From Mesotaenium endlicherianum (lineage: Eukaryota > Streptophyta > Zygnematophyceae > Zygnematales > Mesotaeniaceae): a DNA stretch of 30,434 bases. A program made the position numbers and the translations under genes. Below, piece after piece: positions 1 through 8,942 of this stretch. Location of the stretch: NCBI GenBank assembly GCA_009602735.1, contig WELA01004336.1:412259-442692 (forward strand), in the 5' to 3' direction. Every line of letters starts with the position of its first letter. Position 1 is the first letter of the stretch. The notes beneath the pieces are model-generated. The model had not been told where the DNA came from. It searched no databases and worked only from the letters and a program-made list of their open reading frames with translations.

Positions 1-596
1 TGCGAGTTTGCCAAACAAGAAGTGGAGTTCCTAGGTCTCCACGTGACTGCTGATGGCATCAAGATAGACCCCAAGAAGACCACGGTGGTGGAGGAATGGC
101 CAACCCCCACGACCAAGAAAGAACTCCAGTCATTCTTGGGAGTTGCCAATTGGTACAAAAATTCATCCAAGGCTTCTCGCACATAGCAGCCCCCCTGACA
201 GATCTACTCAAGAAGGACAGGCTATATACATGGACCAAGAAAGAGGAAGAGGCATTTCAAGAGTTAATGCGAAGATTGACCACATCCCCAGTGCTCACAC
301 TCCCAAGTCCAAACCCAGATTGGCCCTTCCACGTCATCATCGATGCATCTTCCTATGCAATAGGAGCAATCCTGCTTCAAGACCAAGGCAAGGGACTGCA
401 GCCCATTGCCTACGAGTCAAGGAAGCTAAATCCAGCCGAGCAAAATTATACAACCACGGAGCGAGAGGCATTGGCGATTGTACATGCCTTGAAGGTTTGG
501 CGCTGCTACGTTGAAGGACGCAAAGTACTGGTCACCACGGACCACGAGGCGTTAAAGCACCTCCAAACGCAGCCGTATCTCTCAAGGAGACAAGCA
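1..596 (+). pseudogene. Element A pol: RT C-terminus and RNase H (frame broken)
   Basis: Frame 1 opens the window with the RT thumb/connection motif FLGLHVTADGI and continues to LGVANWY at about 156. The frame is then lost: the sequence continues in frame 3 from the A-run at 157-161, as expected for a one-base deletion. Frame 3 carries RNase H with the aspartate of VIIDASSYAIGAILLQ, the glutamate of TTTEREALAIVHAL and the aspartate of LVTTDHEALKHL, i.e. the usual catalytic set. RNase H degrades the RNA of the RNA-DNA hybrid during reverse transcription. The homopolymer position means the shift could be a sequencing error as well as a real mutation. The ATG at 96 is not a meaningful start. Confidence 0.88.
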
Positions 597-597
597 N

Positions 598-2286
598 CGG
601 AGACATGCAAGATGGAGCGGATACTTGCAACAATACAACATCACGATTCATTACCAGCCCGGCAAGACAGACCCGGCTGACCCCCTCTCAAGATTGCAAT
701 TAAACGCCGTGATGACATCCCTGAAGATAGATCTGGAAACTCGATTTTCAGCCGCCTATGAAAGAGACCCTTACTACAAGAACGGAGAAGCAGCCTTGGA
801 CCCATACAAGAAGCAAGAAGGCAATAATTGGGTGAGGCAAGACACGGGCCAGAGATGTGTTCCTAATGACTTAGACCTACGGCTCTTGCTTCTACGAGAA
901 GCACACGACAACCCTCTTGGAGGACACTTTGGAATCCTAAGGACCACGGGCGTTCTAGCTAGGACTTATTGTTGGCCAGGCATGTCTAAGCAAGTCAAGG
1001 AGTACTGCAGGAGCTGTGACACATGCCAAAGAGTCAAGCCATCATCCCAAAAGGCGGGACGACTCCTCCAACCACTACCAATCTCGGAAAGGCAATGGAC
1101 GGACATCTCAATGGACCTTATCGTGGACCTGCCCGTGACACCTCGAGGCCATAATGCAATACTCACGGTGGTGGACAGACTTACCAAGATGGCTCATTTT
1201 ATTCCCACGACGACTAAGGCTACAGCACCACAACTTGCAAGACTCATCTTTGACAACATCTTCCGACTCCATGGACTACCATCAAGAATTGTGTCAGATA
1301 GAGATCCAAGATTCACAAGCCATTTCTGGAAAAATCTCTTCAAGAACTTGGGTACATCGCTGGATATGTCTACTGCCTACCACCCACAATCAGATGGGCA
1401 AACCGAACGTATGAATTGTACCCTAAAGACCTCTCTAAAGGCCTACATGTCTACCCTCGAGCAAGACTGGGACATGTACTTGACCCCCTTCGAGTTTGCC
1501 TACAACAACACTACGCAGGCCTCTACCCAAGAGTCTCCATTCTTCCTCAACCATGGCTTCCATCCGACCACGCCACTGAGCTTCACGGCTGGCCTTGATG
1601 AAGTACCTGCAACCACAGATTTTATGGAGACATTAGAAGCAGCCCTTACAGCAGCGAAGAAAGCTTTGCAAGACGCGCAAGATGCTCAAGCGAGAGTGGC
1701 GAACAAATCTAGAAGAGAAATTACGTACAGAGTGGGTGACAACGTGTTACTATCATCCAAGAATATTTTCCTGAACAACAGGCCTGCCGGCAGCAAGTTC
1801 TCTCCCAAGTATTTGGGACCCTTCAAGATTATCCAGCAAGTCAACCCCGTTTGTTTCAAGCTAGAACTTCCCCAAAGTATGCACATCGAGCCCGTATTCC
1901 ACGCTTCCCTCTTCAAGCCGTATGTGCAACCCGACAACAAGTTCCCAGGACGTGTGACAACCCCACCAGCCCCAACAATAGTGGATGATCATTTGGAGTA
2001 CGAAGTGGAAGACATAGTGGCTATGAGAAATTTCAGGAGAAAGCAGCAATACTTGATCAAGTGGAAAGGATATCCAGATTCGGAGAATAGTTGGGTGGCG
2101 GCGCACTACCTTGACAAAGTTCAGAGAAAGTTGAAGCGCTTCCATGCCGCCAACTCCCATCTTGGACCTGCCCCAAGTCTCTCTACTAAAAGCCCAAAGA
2201 CTTCAGGGAGGCAGCCTGCCACCATCAAGAAGCAGCAGAAGACCCCTTGGAGGCAGCCTGCAAGAACAAGAAAGAGGAAAAATTGA
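598..2286 (+). CDS. Element A pol: integrase with C-terminal chromodomain
   Basis: Long open frame that is the C-terminal part of pol; its upstream in-frame codons run back to 598, where the ambiguous base N at 597 separates it from RNase H. Visible in order: the end of RNase H with YQPGKTDPADPLSRL; an HHCC zinc-binding domain (HDNPLGGHFG then CRSCDTCQ); the DDE core with aspartates at codons 1114 and 1297 (SDRDPRF) and glutamate at 1405 (DGQTERMN); the GPF/Y-type module (SPKYLGPFKI); and a chromodomain (YEVEDIVAMR, YLIKWKGYPDSENSW). The integrase inserts the cDNA; the chromodomain is thought to steer insertion to histone-marked chromatin. The stop is TGA at 2284-2286, followed by a basic Lys/Arg/Gln tail region within the ORF end. 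All three catalytic acids are present. Confidence 0.94.
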   Translation, partial: RRHARWSGYLQQYNITIHYQPGKTDPADPLSRLQLNAVMTSLKIDLETRFSAAYERDPYYKNGEAALDPYKKQEGNNWVRQDTGQRCVPNDLDLRLLLLREAHDNPLGGHFGILRTTGVLARTYCWPGMSKQVKEYCRSCDTCQRVKPSSQKAGRLLQPLPISERQWTDISMDLIVDLPVTPRGHNAILTVVDRLTKMAHFIPTTTKATAPQLARLIFDNIFRLHGLPSRIVSDRDPRFTSHFWKNLFKNLGTSLDMSTAYHPQSDGQTERMNCTLKTSLKAYMSTLEQDWDMYLTPFEFAYNNTTQASTQESPFFLNHGFHPTTPLSFTAGLDEVPATTDFMETLEAALTAAKKALQDAQDAQARVANKSRREITYRVGDNVLLSSKNIFLNNRPAGSKFSPKYLGPFKIIQQVNPVCFKLELPQSMHIEPVFHASLFKPYVQPDNKFPGRVTTPPAPTIVDDHLEYEVEDIVAMRNFRRKQQYLIKWKGYPDSENSWVAAHYLDKVQRKLKRFHAANSHLGPAPSLSTKSPKTSGRQPATIKKQQKTPWRQPARTRKRKN

Positions 2287-3055
2287 CATTAGACACTCTT
2301 CTCTTCTCACAGTTTCTGGACAGAAAACTAAAACTGCTACTGGTGATAGGTCTCTAGATAATAAATTCTGAAAATTTACATGGCTATATTCCATAAGTAG
2401 CCGGTCATTTAGAGTCCAAGTTTGCTCAATTTGGAGCACTGGTGAGAAAGATATGATGCTCTAAGTAGAAGGGGGTCAAGCTGCTGGCATTGGTAGGGCA
2501 GAATATGCCTTCTGACATTGTGCCCTCTCCTGAACTTGGAATGCTGTGAAACTCAAGACTCTGGTAGAACATCTTACAACGCTCATTTTAAGACTTACTT
2601 TGCAGAATTCAGAGAAGTATAGAAGAATTTATGATTTTCAGAAGTTTCTGCATAGATTTGGAGGAGTGCCTACTCTCTCAGCTCTCAACAACACTCCAGA
2701 GATTAGAATGCTCTCAAATTTGGTGACCCGATAGAGTTTTCTGACGCGGTGCGTCTGGCACTCGAATTTTCAGATTTGGAGCAGTTCTGTGGACGCTATG
2801 AATTTTTGAGTTCGTGGAAGATACTGGGCCAACTTGTACAATTTTCTTTATCATTAAGGAGTAGGCTAGCCAATAAGGTCACACCACCTACGACCTTGCC
2901 TAGTCTACCTTACATGTGTAGCACCTGACTTGGCGCCTTTGACTAGTCCTCTTCACATGTGTGGCATCTGACTTGAAACTGTTGACTAGTTTGCTCCACA
3001 CGTGTAAGACCTGACTTGACGCGCCGAGACGTCGCTTTTTCTATCGGGGGGGTGA
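2287..3055 (+). other. Element A 3' untranslated region with polypurine tract
   Basis: About 770 bases between the pol stop and the LTR. No convincing coding sequence is seen; a short open frame at 2546-2734 has no recognisable motif. The end of the segment contains a run of G residues around 3045-3052 (ctatcgggggggtga) directly before the LTR, which is the expected primer for plus-strand DNA synthesis. Confidence 0.75.
2909..3025 (+). repeat. Three imperfect tandem copies (about 42-45 bp) upstream of the LTR
   Basis: The core (T/C)ACA(T/C)GTGTxGCAxCTGACTTG recurs three times (around 2911, 2953 and 2997), the first two copies each followed by TTGACTAGT. Copies contain the palindromes ACATGT or ACACGTGT, the last including a CACGTG box. 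Function unknown; comparable short tandem repeats upstream of a 3' LTR occur in many elements. Confidence 0.7.
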
Positions 3056-3558
3056 TGTAGTGATTTGAGTTATTATATATTAGTTTGCATATATTTTAAT
3101 GTTTTCAAATATATTTGGAGTAGTATTGTGTGGAGTCAAGTGTGAATAGGTACTCTAGTAACTTGGTTCATGTCCTTTGAACCTTCCAAGGCATTTTCGA
3201 AGTTAGAGGAAAGACCTAGAAGAACTCCATGTGGCAAAAGTCAAATGTGCCATTTTTAGGTCAAAAGGACATGTGTACATTATTCTAGAAAGAGGTGGCA
3301 AGTTTTGGGATGTGTTGGGTGCCAACACATCAACATACACCTTCCTAGAAATTACTTATGTAGCAAGTATATAAACAAGAGCTAGAACATAGAAAGACAT
3401 TCCAGAATCACTCTTGTACTCGCCAAAATCCAGAAATATATTAACTTTCAAGAAGCCATCTCTCTTTCAAGAAGCTACCACTTGTGTTCAAAGATCCTTG
3501 TCTTGAATAGATAAAGTATTATATTTCACTAAGTACTTCATCTATCTGTTTCACTACA
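3056..3558 (+). repeat. Element A 3' LTR (503 bp)
   Basis: Boundaries are set by a perfect 8-bp terminal inverted repeat: TGTAGTGA at the left end and TCACTACA at the right end, giving the usual TG...CA termini. It follows a G-rich polypurine tract on the left and abuts an open reading frame of element C on the right. A TATA-type box lies inside. Only one copy is in the window, so divergence between the LTR pair cannot be used for dating. Confidence 0.88.
3368..3375 (+). promoter_or_regulatory. TATA box in element A LTR
   Basis: TATATAAA, followed by CAAGAGC, about 185 bases before the LTR end. This is the position and sequence expected of an RNA polymerase II core promoter at the U3/R boundary of a plant-type LTR. 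Seen by motif only. Confidence 0.6.
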
Positions 3559-5197
3559 GGTGGGGTAGCAGGCTTTGCAGCTTGCTCCTCCGTTGCCATA
3601 AGTTTGGCAGCCTGTTTCTTAGGCTTTTCTCCTTTCCCAATGACGCGTCGCCTCTCCTGCGGTAAGGGGTATGTCAGGCGAATCCGGATGGGCTGCCTCA
3701 GGAACATTTCCTCGTCGACTGCAGTCCAACTGGTCCCAATTCCTCCTTCTTCACGTGGCCGAGGTTGGTTTGCCATTGGAAAACCTGCGGGATCTGTCCT
3801 AGGGCTGATCGCCCAGCCCCATTCTTGCTCAATAATAGCCATGCAGGCGACGGTCGTGCCATACTCCTCCCTTGCGGGTGGTGTGACCATCCATGCCTGC
3901 GCCAATGTTTGCGACCTTTGAGGTGCAGCTAGTTGTGCAAGAAAGGCACCATCTGCTGCGGTCAAGCGGCTAATGGTGTTTCTCAGATCCATCAATTCCT
4001 ATTCTGGAATTGCAGGTATTATGGAAGCAGGCTCCTCCGACCTTTGTATCCTAAGATCTGATAGTTGCAACAAGGGCGTGTTCATGCCTGGCGGCACACT
4101 AATGCCCAATGCCATTGCCCTGCGAACCAAACCGTCCTCTCCCTCTCTCTGCAGAATATCCCGCAGAGGCGGAGGAGGTGGGGCTGTGGTTCCTCGCGGA
4201 ACGCCCTCTCTCTGAGCCTTCCCCTTATGCTTGAAATATCGCTTTAGCATCCTTCTATAAGATGCGTTACCCTCACGGGCCACCTTCCTTGGTCTGCTTG
4301 CGCGACTTTCGGGCTTTCCTTGTGTTGTCTCCACTTTAGCAGTGCAAGCAGTCACCTCCTGCCGTTGCGGCGGTTGTGCGGTTGACTGGGGTCCTGCCAC
4401 TGGAAGACTGGCAGAAGGAGAACTAGATGTTGGCGACCTTAATTCTTCATAAAGGTCTGCCGGGCTTGGCCCCATCAGGTGGTCAGCTACCCAGTCGTCT
4501 GTCCTCAGCTCCTGTAAGTCAAGCAGATCCAACTATGGCGTGGGAAAACGTGGAATTTCTTCCCCAATGTCCCCTTCATTGTTCAGTGATGGTGACTCCA
4601 ACTCCGAGAGGCCTTGCATTTCTGCATCCTCTTCCTCCTCCGGCTTCTCTGTTCCATGAGGCGGTAATTCTTCGTCCCCTCCTGTGTTGAGCCTCGCCAT
4701 GTTGATGATGGCTGACTGTAGAGCGAGAGCTGCTTTCGCCACTTTCTCTTTTTTGAGTCGAGGGGCGTCTGCTTCCAGCAACTACGCCATGATTTGCCTG
4801 ATAATCGACTCAGCTGTGCTGCCAACTGTGTCTTGTGGTTGCCCTTTGGCCTCTGGCCCTGGGCCCATCAGAGCAAGTGTGGTGGGCAATCTCTTGGCCG
4901 TCTCCTTCTAGCGTTCTTCAAAAATCACCTCCAGGCAAATGGTCTTTCCAGACCCTCCAGAATTTCCTGAATTCTGACTGCATTCTTTGGCCCATTCGCC
5001 AATATTGCACTGGCGTTCTTCATTTCTTGATGTTACTGCGTCTGGGGATGGGCTCCCGAAGACCTGGTCTGGGGCCATGTTTCGTAACTCAGATCTGGTA
5101 TATTCCTCCCATTCCGGCATCCTCCCAGATACTTGGCCGGAGCGTTCTGCAGATGCTGGGACCTCCTGTGATTTGCTTACTGCAGCGCTCACCAAAG
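3559..5197 (-). pseudogene. Element C ORF3, distal part (four in-frame TAG stops)
   Basis: One minus-strand frame runs from the element B insertion point to the element A LTR. It is interrupted only by four TAG codons, at 4908-4910, 4782-4784, 4533-4535 and 3999-4001. The last dozen codons of the open frame (to TAA at 3519) are read out of the LTR and are not original. The product is not recognised. It is hydrophilic: a Ser/Gly-rich start, an acidic stretch (EKPEEEEDAEMQ), a Pro/Ser-rich part, a basic patch (YRRMLKRYFKHKGKAQRE), a PPPPP run and a Lys-rich end (GKGEKPKKQAAK). No RT, integrase, zinc knuckle or membrane segment is seen. It could be a structural, gag-like protein, but that is a guess. 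The proximal part is at 14124-14424. Confidence 0.7.
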
Positions 5198-5202
5198 GGT
5201 TT
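5198..5202. repeat. Target-site duplication of element B, left copy
   Basis: GGTTT directly left of the left LTR, identical to 14124-14128 right of the right LTR. Five bases is the usual duplication size for Ty3/gypsy integrases. It defines 5203-14123 as a single insertion. Confidence 0.95.
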
Positions 5203-5968
5203 TGAAATGAATCGACTTACCAAATAGGCGATTAACAATTAATAAAGATCTTTATATCAGCAAGTAATCTGTATGGTATTTTTCGTTAACTGGTTAAACG
5301 GCAAAGGACAACACACTAGCAGTGAATAATACTCGTAAGTCAAATGCGAGTAAACTAGCATCAATAATGCAAATCAGTAAACTCATACATAAGCAAGGTT
5401 AGAAGACAGTGCGTATCAATGGCTTCTCGCCTTGGATTCAGATCTCTCTCAGTAAGCTGTACAAGAGAGTTGGCCTCGTTTCCGAATGCTGAACTCGAGA
5501 GCAATGCCTAGCATATGTACATGGAATGAGTGAACTGTTCAACGGCCAGTGCGATGGCACCGCCTAATCGGGAGTTAACCACGTTGGTAGGACCTCGGTT
5601 AACCAAATCCACCGCCATCTTCCATCATCCCGAATAGCCATCCACCATAGGGATGTCATCTGGCCATTCATCTAGCATACCACACTTAGATGCATATCGA
5701 GGCAGTTCGCTGCTACCGAGTACGGAAGTCAGCTGGCTGTCAAAGAATGTGTTAGCAAGCTGACTTAAATGGACTTCAGCCTGCTGCTTCCGGCTGAGTC
5801 ATTAAACTGGTATTAAATATTAAGTCCAGCAGACTAATTAATAACTTGTGTTCAGCAGGCTGAACTAAATTAACTATTATATTTAAAAGAATATTATATT
5901 TACTAATATACTGGTTAACTATTATATTTAAATGAATATTATATCGACTAATATACTGATTCATTACA
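5203..5968 (-). repeat. Element B 3' LTR (766 bp, left copy)
   Basis: Plus-strand termini are TGAAATGAATC and GATTCATTACA, giving TG...CA with a longer imperfect inverted repeat (AATGAATC/GATTCATT). It matches 13403-14123 along its whole length. It is 45 bases longer because of a tandem duplication of the AT-rich block around 5867-5956 (taactattatattta...tactaatatactg occurs twice). On the minus strand this is the U3 start region. Confidence 0.95.
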
Positions 5969-5979
5969 ATCCCTCCAAC
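5969..5979 (-). promoter_or_regulatory. Polypurine tract of element B
   Basis: Minus-strand GTTGGAGGGAT directly precedes the TG of the 3' LTR, where the plus-strand primer of an LTR retrotransposon must be. The core is repeated at 8064-8077. Confidence 0.75.
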
Positions 5980-6081
5980 TTAACTTGTTGTCGCCTCGAC
6001 AACATTAAACTGCAGAAATTTTAAATAAGGGAACTGAACCTGACCAGCCTCCCTTACTGACTGCCTCTTCAGCGTGTCACC

Positions 6082-7782
6082 TTAAGGGGTTGTTCCTGGG
6101 GCTTCAGGGTCAGGAGACGGAGATCTGGACCTAGATCTGGACAGCCCTCTAGGTCTGTCAGCTGGCCTTCTAAAGAACCCTGTTTGCTCTAAAGTTGGAC
6201 CTCGAGGAGAACGAAGGATGGTAGCCTGCTCTTCAACCACTTGGGTGTTGATTCCCACATAGACAGGCATTCCAGTAGGATGCTGAAATACATTGGCTAG
6301 AGGTACATGCCCCTGAGCGGAGGGGGAGGCCGGCATACCTCTGGCCCACCCGCGTGTCCCTCTTCTGGCACCCCTGTCCTCTAGGGATTTCTGCCTGTGT
6401 CTGCTGCCCAGTACAGTCAAATTAGCTTCTTCCCCTGCTTGGGCAGGTGGGCTGGGGGAGCGAGTGCGGGGTCCAGTTGCCTCCATAACGGGGATTACAT
6501 TCCACATACCTGATTGTGGTTCTTTAGGAAGTGCCCCTGCCTGCCCCTGGGTATCCTGAGTACCAGCTGCTGATGCTTCTCCTCTGCCTTGTTCTTCTTC
6601 CTCATCCTCCTCATCCTCCTCCTCGGAGAGAGTAGGGGTCTCGTCCACTAAGTCGTCCTGCTCCCTAGTAGACATGGAGTAGTCTACCGACCTCCCTTTC
6701 TTAGGGCGCGCTGGAGGTTGCTTGGCCTTCAGCCTACTGATATCTATCCGGCCTGCATTCTTTGCCCATTTGACAAAGGCATGCTTTCCCTTAGAGAAGT
6801 ACTCTCTTCCCCTCCTCCTATGTTCCTTGGTCTCTGCATTCATATTGCTCAGGCATCCATTCAGCCTGGGGTCCCAAGGGGCAATGTGAGGTGGTAGGAT
6901 GAGATAGCCGTCTAGGCCATAGTGGAAGTCATCCGGTTGGGCTCGGTCACACTCCTGCTTCTTATTTGTGACGGTCATCCACCTCCAGTCTGTTGGCTGC
7001 TGGTAGTACTGGGGTCCGTGCTCAGCCTTCCTCAGTTTACACGGGAACCAGTGGGGAGAGAACATCTGCTGTCCTGCTTCCCTGGCCAAGTACTCCCAGC
7101 TCCTTCTCTCAACTTCATTGTAAGCTGGCAGTAGTGTGAGGTAGAATACCGTATCCTTAAAGCTATCGGGCCGCATGCTCACCATCCGGATGAGTCTTTG
7201 ATCTCCCACTATTTCCGGTATGGGGACCGGCTTGTCCTCTGAATCATCTGCGAGATACCGGGCCTGCTCTGTTGTATAGCCCACCATCTTGGCATAATCT
7301 TCGTAGAGGACCACACCAGTGTGTGCCTCGATGTACCTATCCAGTGCTGCAGCTCCTTCCCGCTGTAGCAGTGTTGTCTATTCTAGCTTGTTGATCTCCT
7401 GGGCTGCCAGCAATGCTTCCTTCAGGTTATCGAAGTTTTGGCCACCCACCACAGTATACCTGTAAGTGGCCAAGCTCTTCTGTTTGTCCGCTTCAATCTT
7501 TTTCCTTTCCTCCTCCTCTGCCGCTGCCGCTTCTTCTTGTTGTTTCTTCCGTCTCGCCTCCTCAGCTTTCCTGAGGTTTTCCGCTTCCTGATCCTTCTTC
7601 CGCTGTGCCTCTTCTGCTGCCTCTTGTTGTCTGCAGACCCTTTCTTGTTCTCTCCTGGTGAGGGACGTCGCCGCCAGCTCCTTCTGGTATTGCTCCATTG
7701 TCCTCCTGGCTTCTTTTGCCTTGCGCTTTCTGTCCTCCTTTTGTGTGGTGGGAGCCATCTTGTACATGTAACCAGGGCACAA
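6082..7782 (-). pseudogene. Element B accessory ORF in env position (one in-frame TAG)
   Basis: A 567-codon minus-strand frame from a start near 7782 to TAA at 6082, broken only by TAG at 7378-7380, located between pol and the 3' LTR. The N-terminal 134 residues are a highly charged Glu/Lys/Arg/Ala coiled coil (EEARRKKQQEEAAAAEEEER). The longer C-terminal part has an aromatic, globular-looking segment (TDWRWMTVTNKKQE, FHYGLDGYLILPPH), then a Glu/Asp run (SEEEDEEDEEEEQ), and a Ser-Arg tail (RGLSRSRSRSPSPDPE). No signal peptide or membrane segment is seen, so it is not an envelope protein. SR and acidic tracts would suit a nuclear, RNA- or chromatin-binding protein, but no known family is recognised. 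It could be a captured host gene fragment or an element-specific accessory protein. Confidence 0.7.
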
Positions 7783-8126
7783 GTTAGTAGGATATGGACC
7801 TTTGTCATAGGGATTGCAGGAAGTATGTTAGTATTAGTATAGTGGATTCGCTCCTGTTCACCTTACAGGCTGATTGCTAAAAGTTGACGCAGTTGCGGTG
7901 CGCTAAACATAAACGTATGAATGTGTTTTAGGGTGGGTAATATTCCTTCCTTCAACTCAAGGTGCTTTATGTGGGCCAGGCTGTCCCCTTTGTCACTATG
8001 CTGACACTTACGATTCACGTAACTGTCCTTTTATCGCTCTCGCTCACTAACTGTCATATATTTTCCCCTCCAACTTAAATGGAGACAAGACCGCCTGTCA
8101 CCTTCCCGTGTCAATTGAAATGACAG
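7783..8126 (-). other. Spacer between pol and accessory ORF of element B
   Basis: About 340 bases with no coding sequence. It contains a second polypurine-like motif (8064-8077) just downstream of the pol stop. The segment may hold a promoter or leader for the accessory ORF; no clear TATA box was identified. Confidence 0.6.
8064..8077 (-). promoter_or_regulatory. Second polypurine-like tract in element B
   Basis: Minus-strand TAAGTTGGAGGGGA shares the 12-base core TAAGTTGGAGGG with the 3' polypurine tract at 5971-5982. It lies about 50 bases after the pol stop and before the accessory ORF. It may be an internal (central) plus-strand primer, or a relic of an older 3' end. Confidence 0.55.
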
Positions 8127-8938
8127 TTATGAAGGGGCTCCAGCGGCCCGAAGGTGGAACCGTTTCAACGCTCCTTTGGCATTGGTCGAATGGTCCTTAA
8201 ATTCCCAAGTGCTCCCAGAGGCATCGTAACCCTTCCATCAAATGAGGTATTTCATGACATATTTAGACGATCGACGGACCGAGCGCGCGTCCAAAATCTC
8301 CTCAACCTCATATTCGTCAGAGTCGCCGTCCCTGACAGCGGGGACCGGTCCAGGTTGGACAGGTAATCGACCTGTGAACAGTGTATCACCTTTGATGTAT
8401 GGTTCCAGGAAGGAGACATTAAAGACCGGGTGACCCTTGTATTTGGCTGACATGTTCAGTTTGTAAGCATTCTGACCGACACGACGCACCACCGAATATG
8501 GACCGACCCAGACAGGGCCAAGCTTTTTCTTGACCACACCAGGGAGGTATAGGTGCTGAGAATGCAATTTGACTGAATCGCCTTTAGAAAATGTCAGCTC
8601 CCGACGGTGTTGATTAGCGTATTTTTGTTGGTTTTCTTGGCCTCTGTGTTCGGGTTTTGTTGGACTTCTGACAAGGTGTCAGCAAACTCCTGAGTTAACT
8701 GGAGGGAGACCGGATTGTCAATCCCTTCAGGGTGAGTTAAAGACTCCCCCAGCACATCTAGAGGGGACTTAGGGACTCTACCCAGGATGAGTTCAAAAGG
8801 AGTCTTGCCCGTTGACGCGTGCACCGCACTGTTGACCGCAAACTGAATTTGAGGCAACAGGTCATCCCAATTATCTTGTTTTTGGTTAATTCATGCTCTC
8901 AGCAGCTCTTGCAGAACTCGATTAGTTCTTTCAGTCTG
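8127..8938 (-). pseudogene. Element B pol: integrase C-terminus and chromodomain (broken)
   Basis: Follows the main integrase frame after a frameshift near 8950-8970. The catalytic glutamate segment (TDGQTERTNRVLQELL) is seen, then an in-frame TGA at 8891-8893, then QIQFAVNSAVHASTGKTPFE. A second frameshift near 8635 leads into the GPF/Y-type module (LGPVWVGPYSVV) and a chromodomain (EYEVEEILDARSVRR). TGA at 8238-8240 falls inside the chromodomain just before WKGYDASGSTWE, and the frame continues to TAA at 8127-8129. The TGA before WKGY is most simply a CGA changed by C-to-T. The chromodomain would target integration to marked chromatin; here it could only be made by reading through. Confidence 0.88.
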
Positions 8939-8942
8939 CCCA

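Larger units (their letters stand above)
1..3558 (+). mobile_element. Element A: 3' part of a Ty3/gypsy chromovirus
   Basis: The segment reads, on the plus strand, end of reverse transcriptase, RNase H, integrase, chromodomain, a 3' untranslated segment, a G-rich polypurine tract and an LTR. That order (RT-RH-IN-chromodomain) defines the Ty3/gypsy chromovirus group. The 5' LTR, gag, protease and most of RT lie left of the window. The element ends at 3558, where its LTR abuts coding sequence of element C, so it is inserted in C. If it makes a 5-bp duplication, the right copy should be GGTGG at 3559-3563. Pol carries one frameshift plus an ambiguous base that breaks the frame, so this copy is probably inactive as sequenced. 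Confidence 0.93.

Noticed and set aside
3519..3558. Extension of element C ORF3 to a TAA at 3519
   Set aside because: These codons are inside the element A LTR, whose end is fixed at 3558 by the TGTAGTGA/TCACTACA inverted repeat.
4583..5227. Plus-strand open frames opposite element C ORF3
   Set aside because: Antisense shadows of the minus-strand frame, which is continuous across the element B insertion.
5203..5968. Possibility that the 5203-5968 and 13403-14123 repeats are a segmental duplication
   Set aside because: TG/CA termini, adjacent PBS and polypurine tract and the GGTTT duplication identify them as LTRs.
3519..8240. A nuclear genetic code in which TAG encodes an amino acid (as in some ulvophyte algae)
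   Set aside because: Not supported: element B pol also has TGA, TAA and frameshifts typical of decay, and the otherwise intact kinase ORF ends in TAG. Kept only as an alternative explanation to test.
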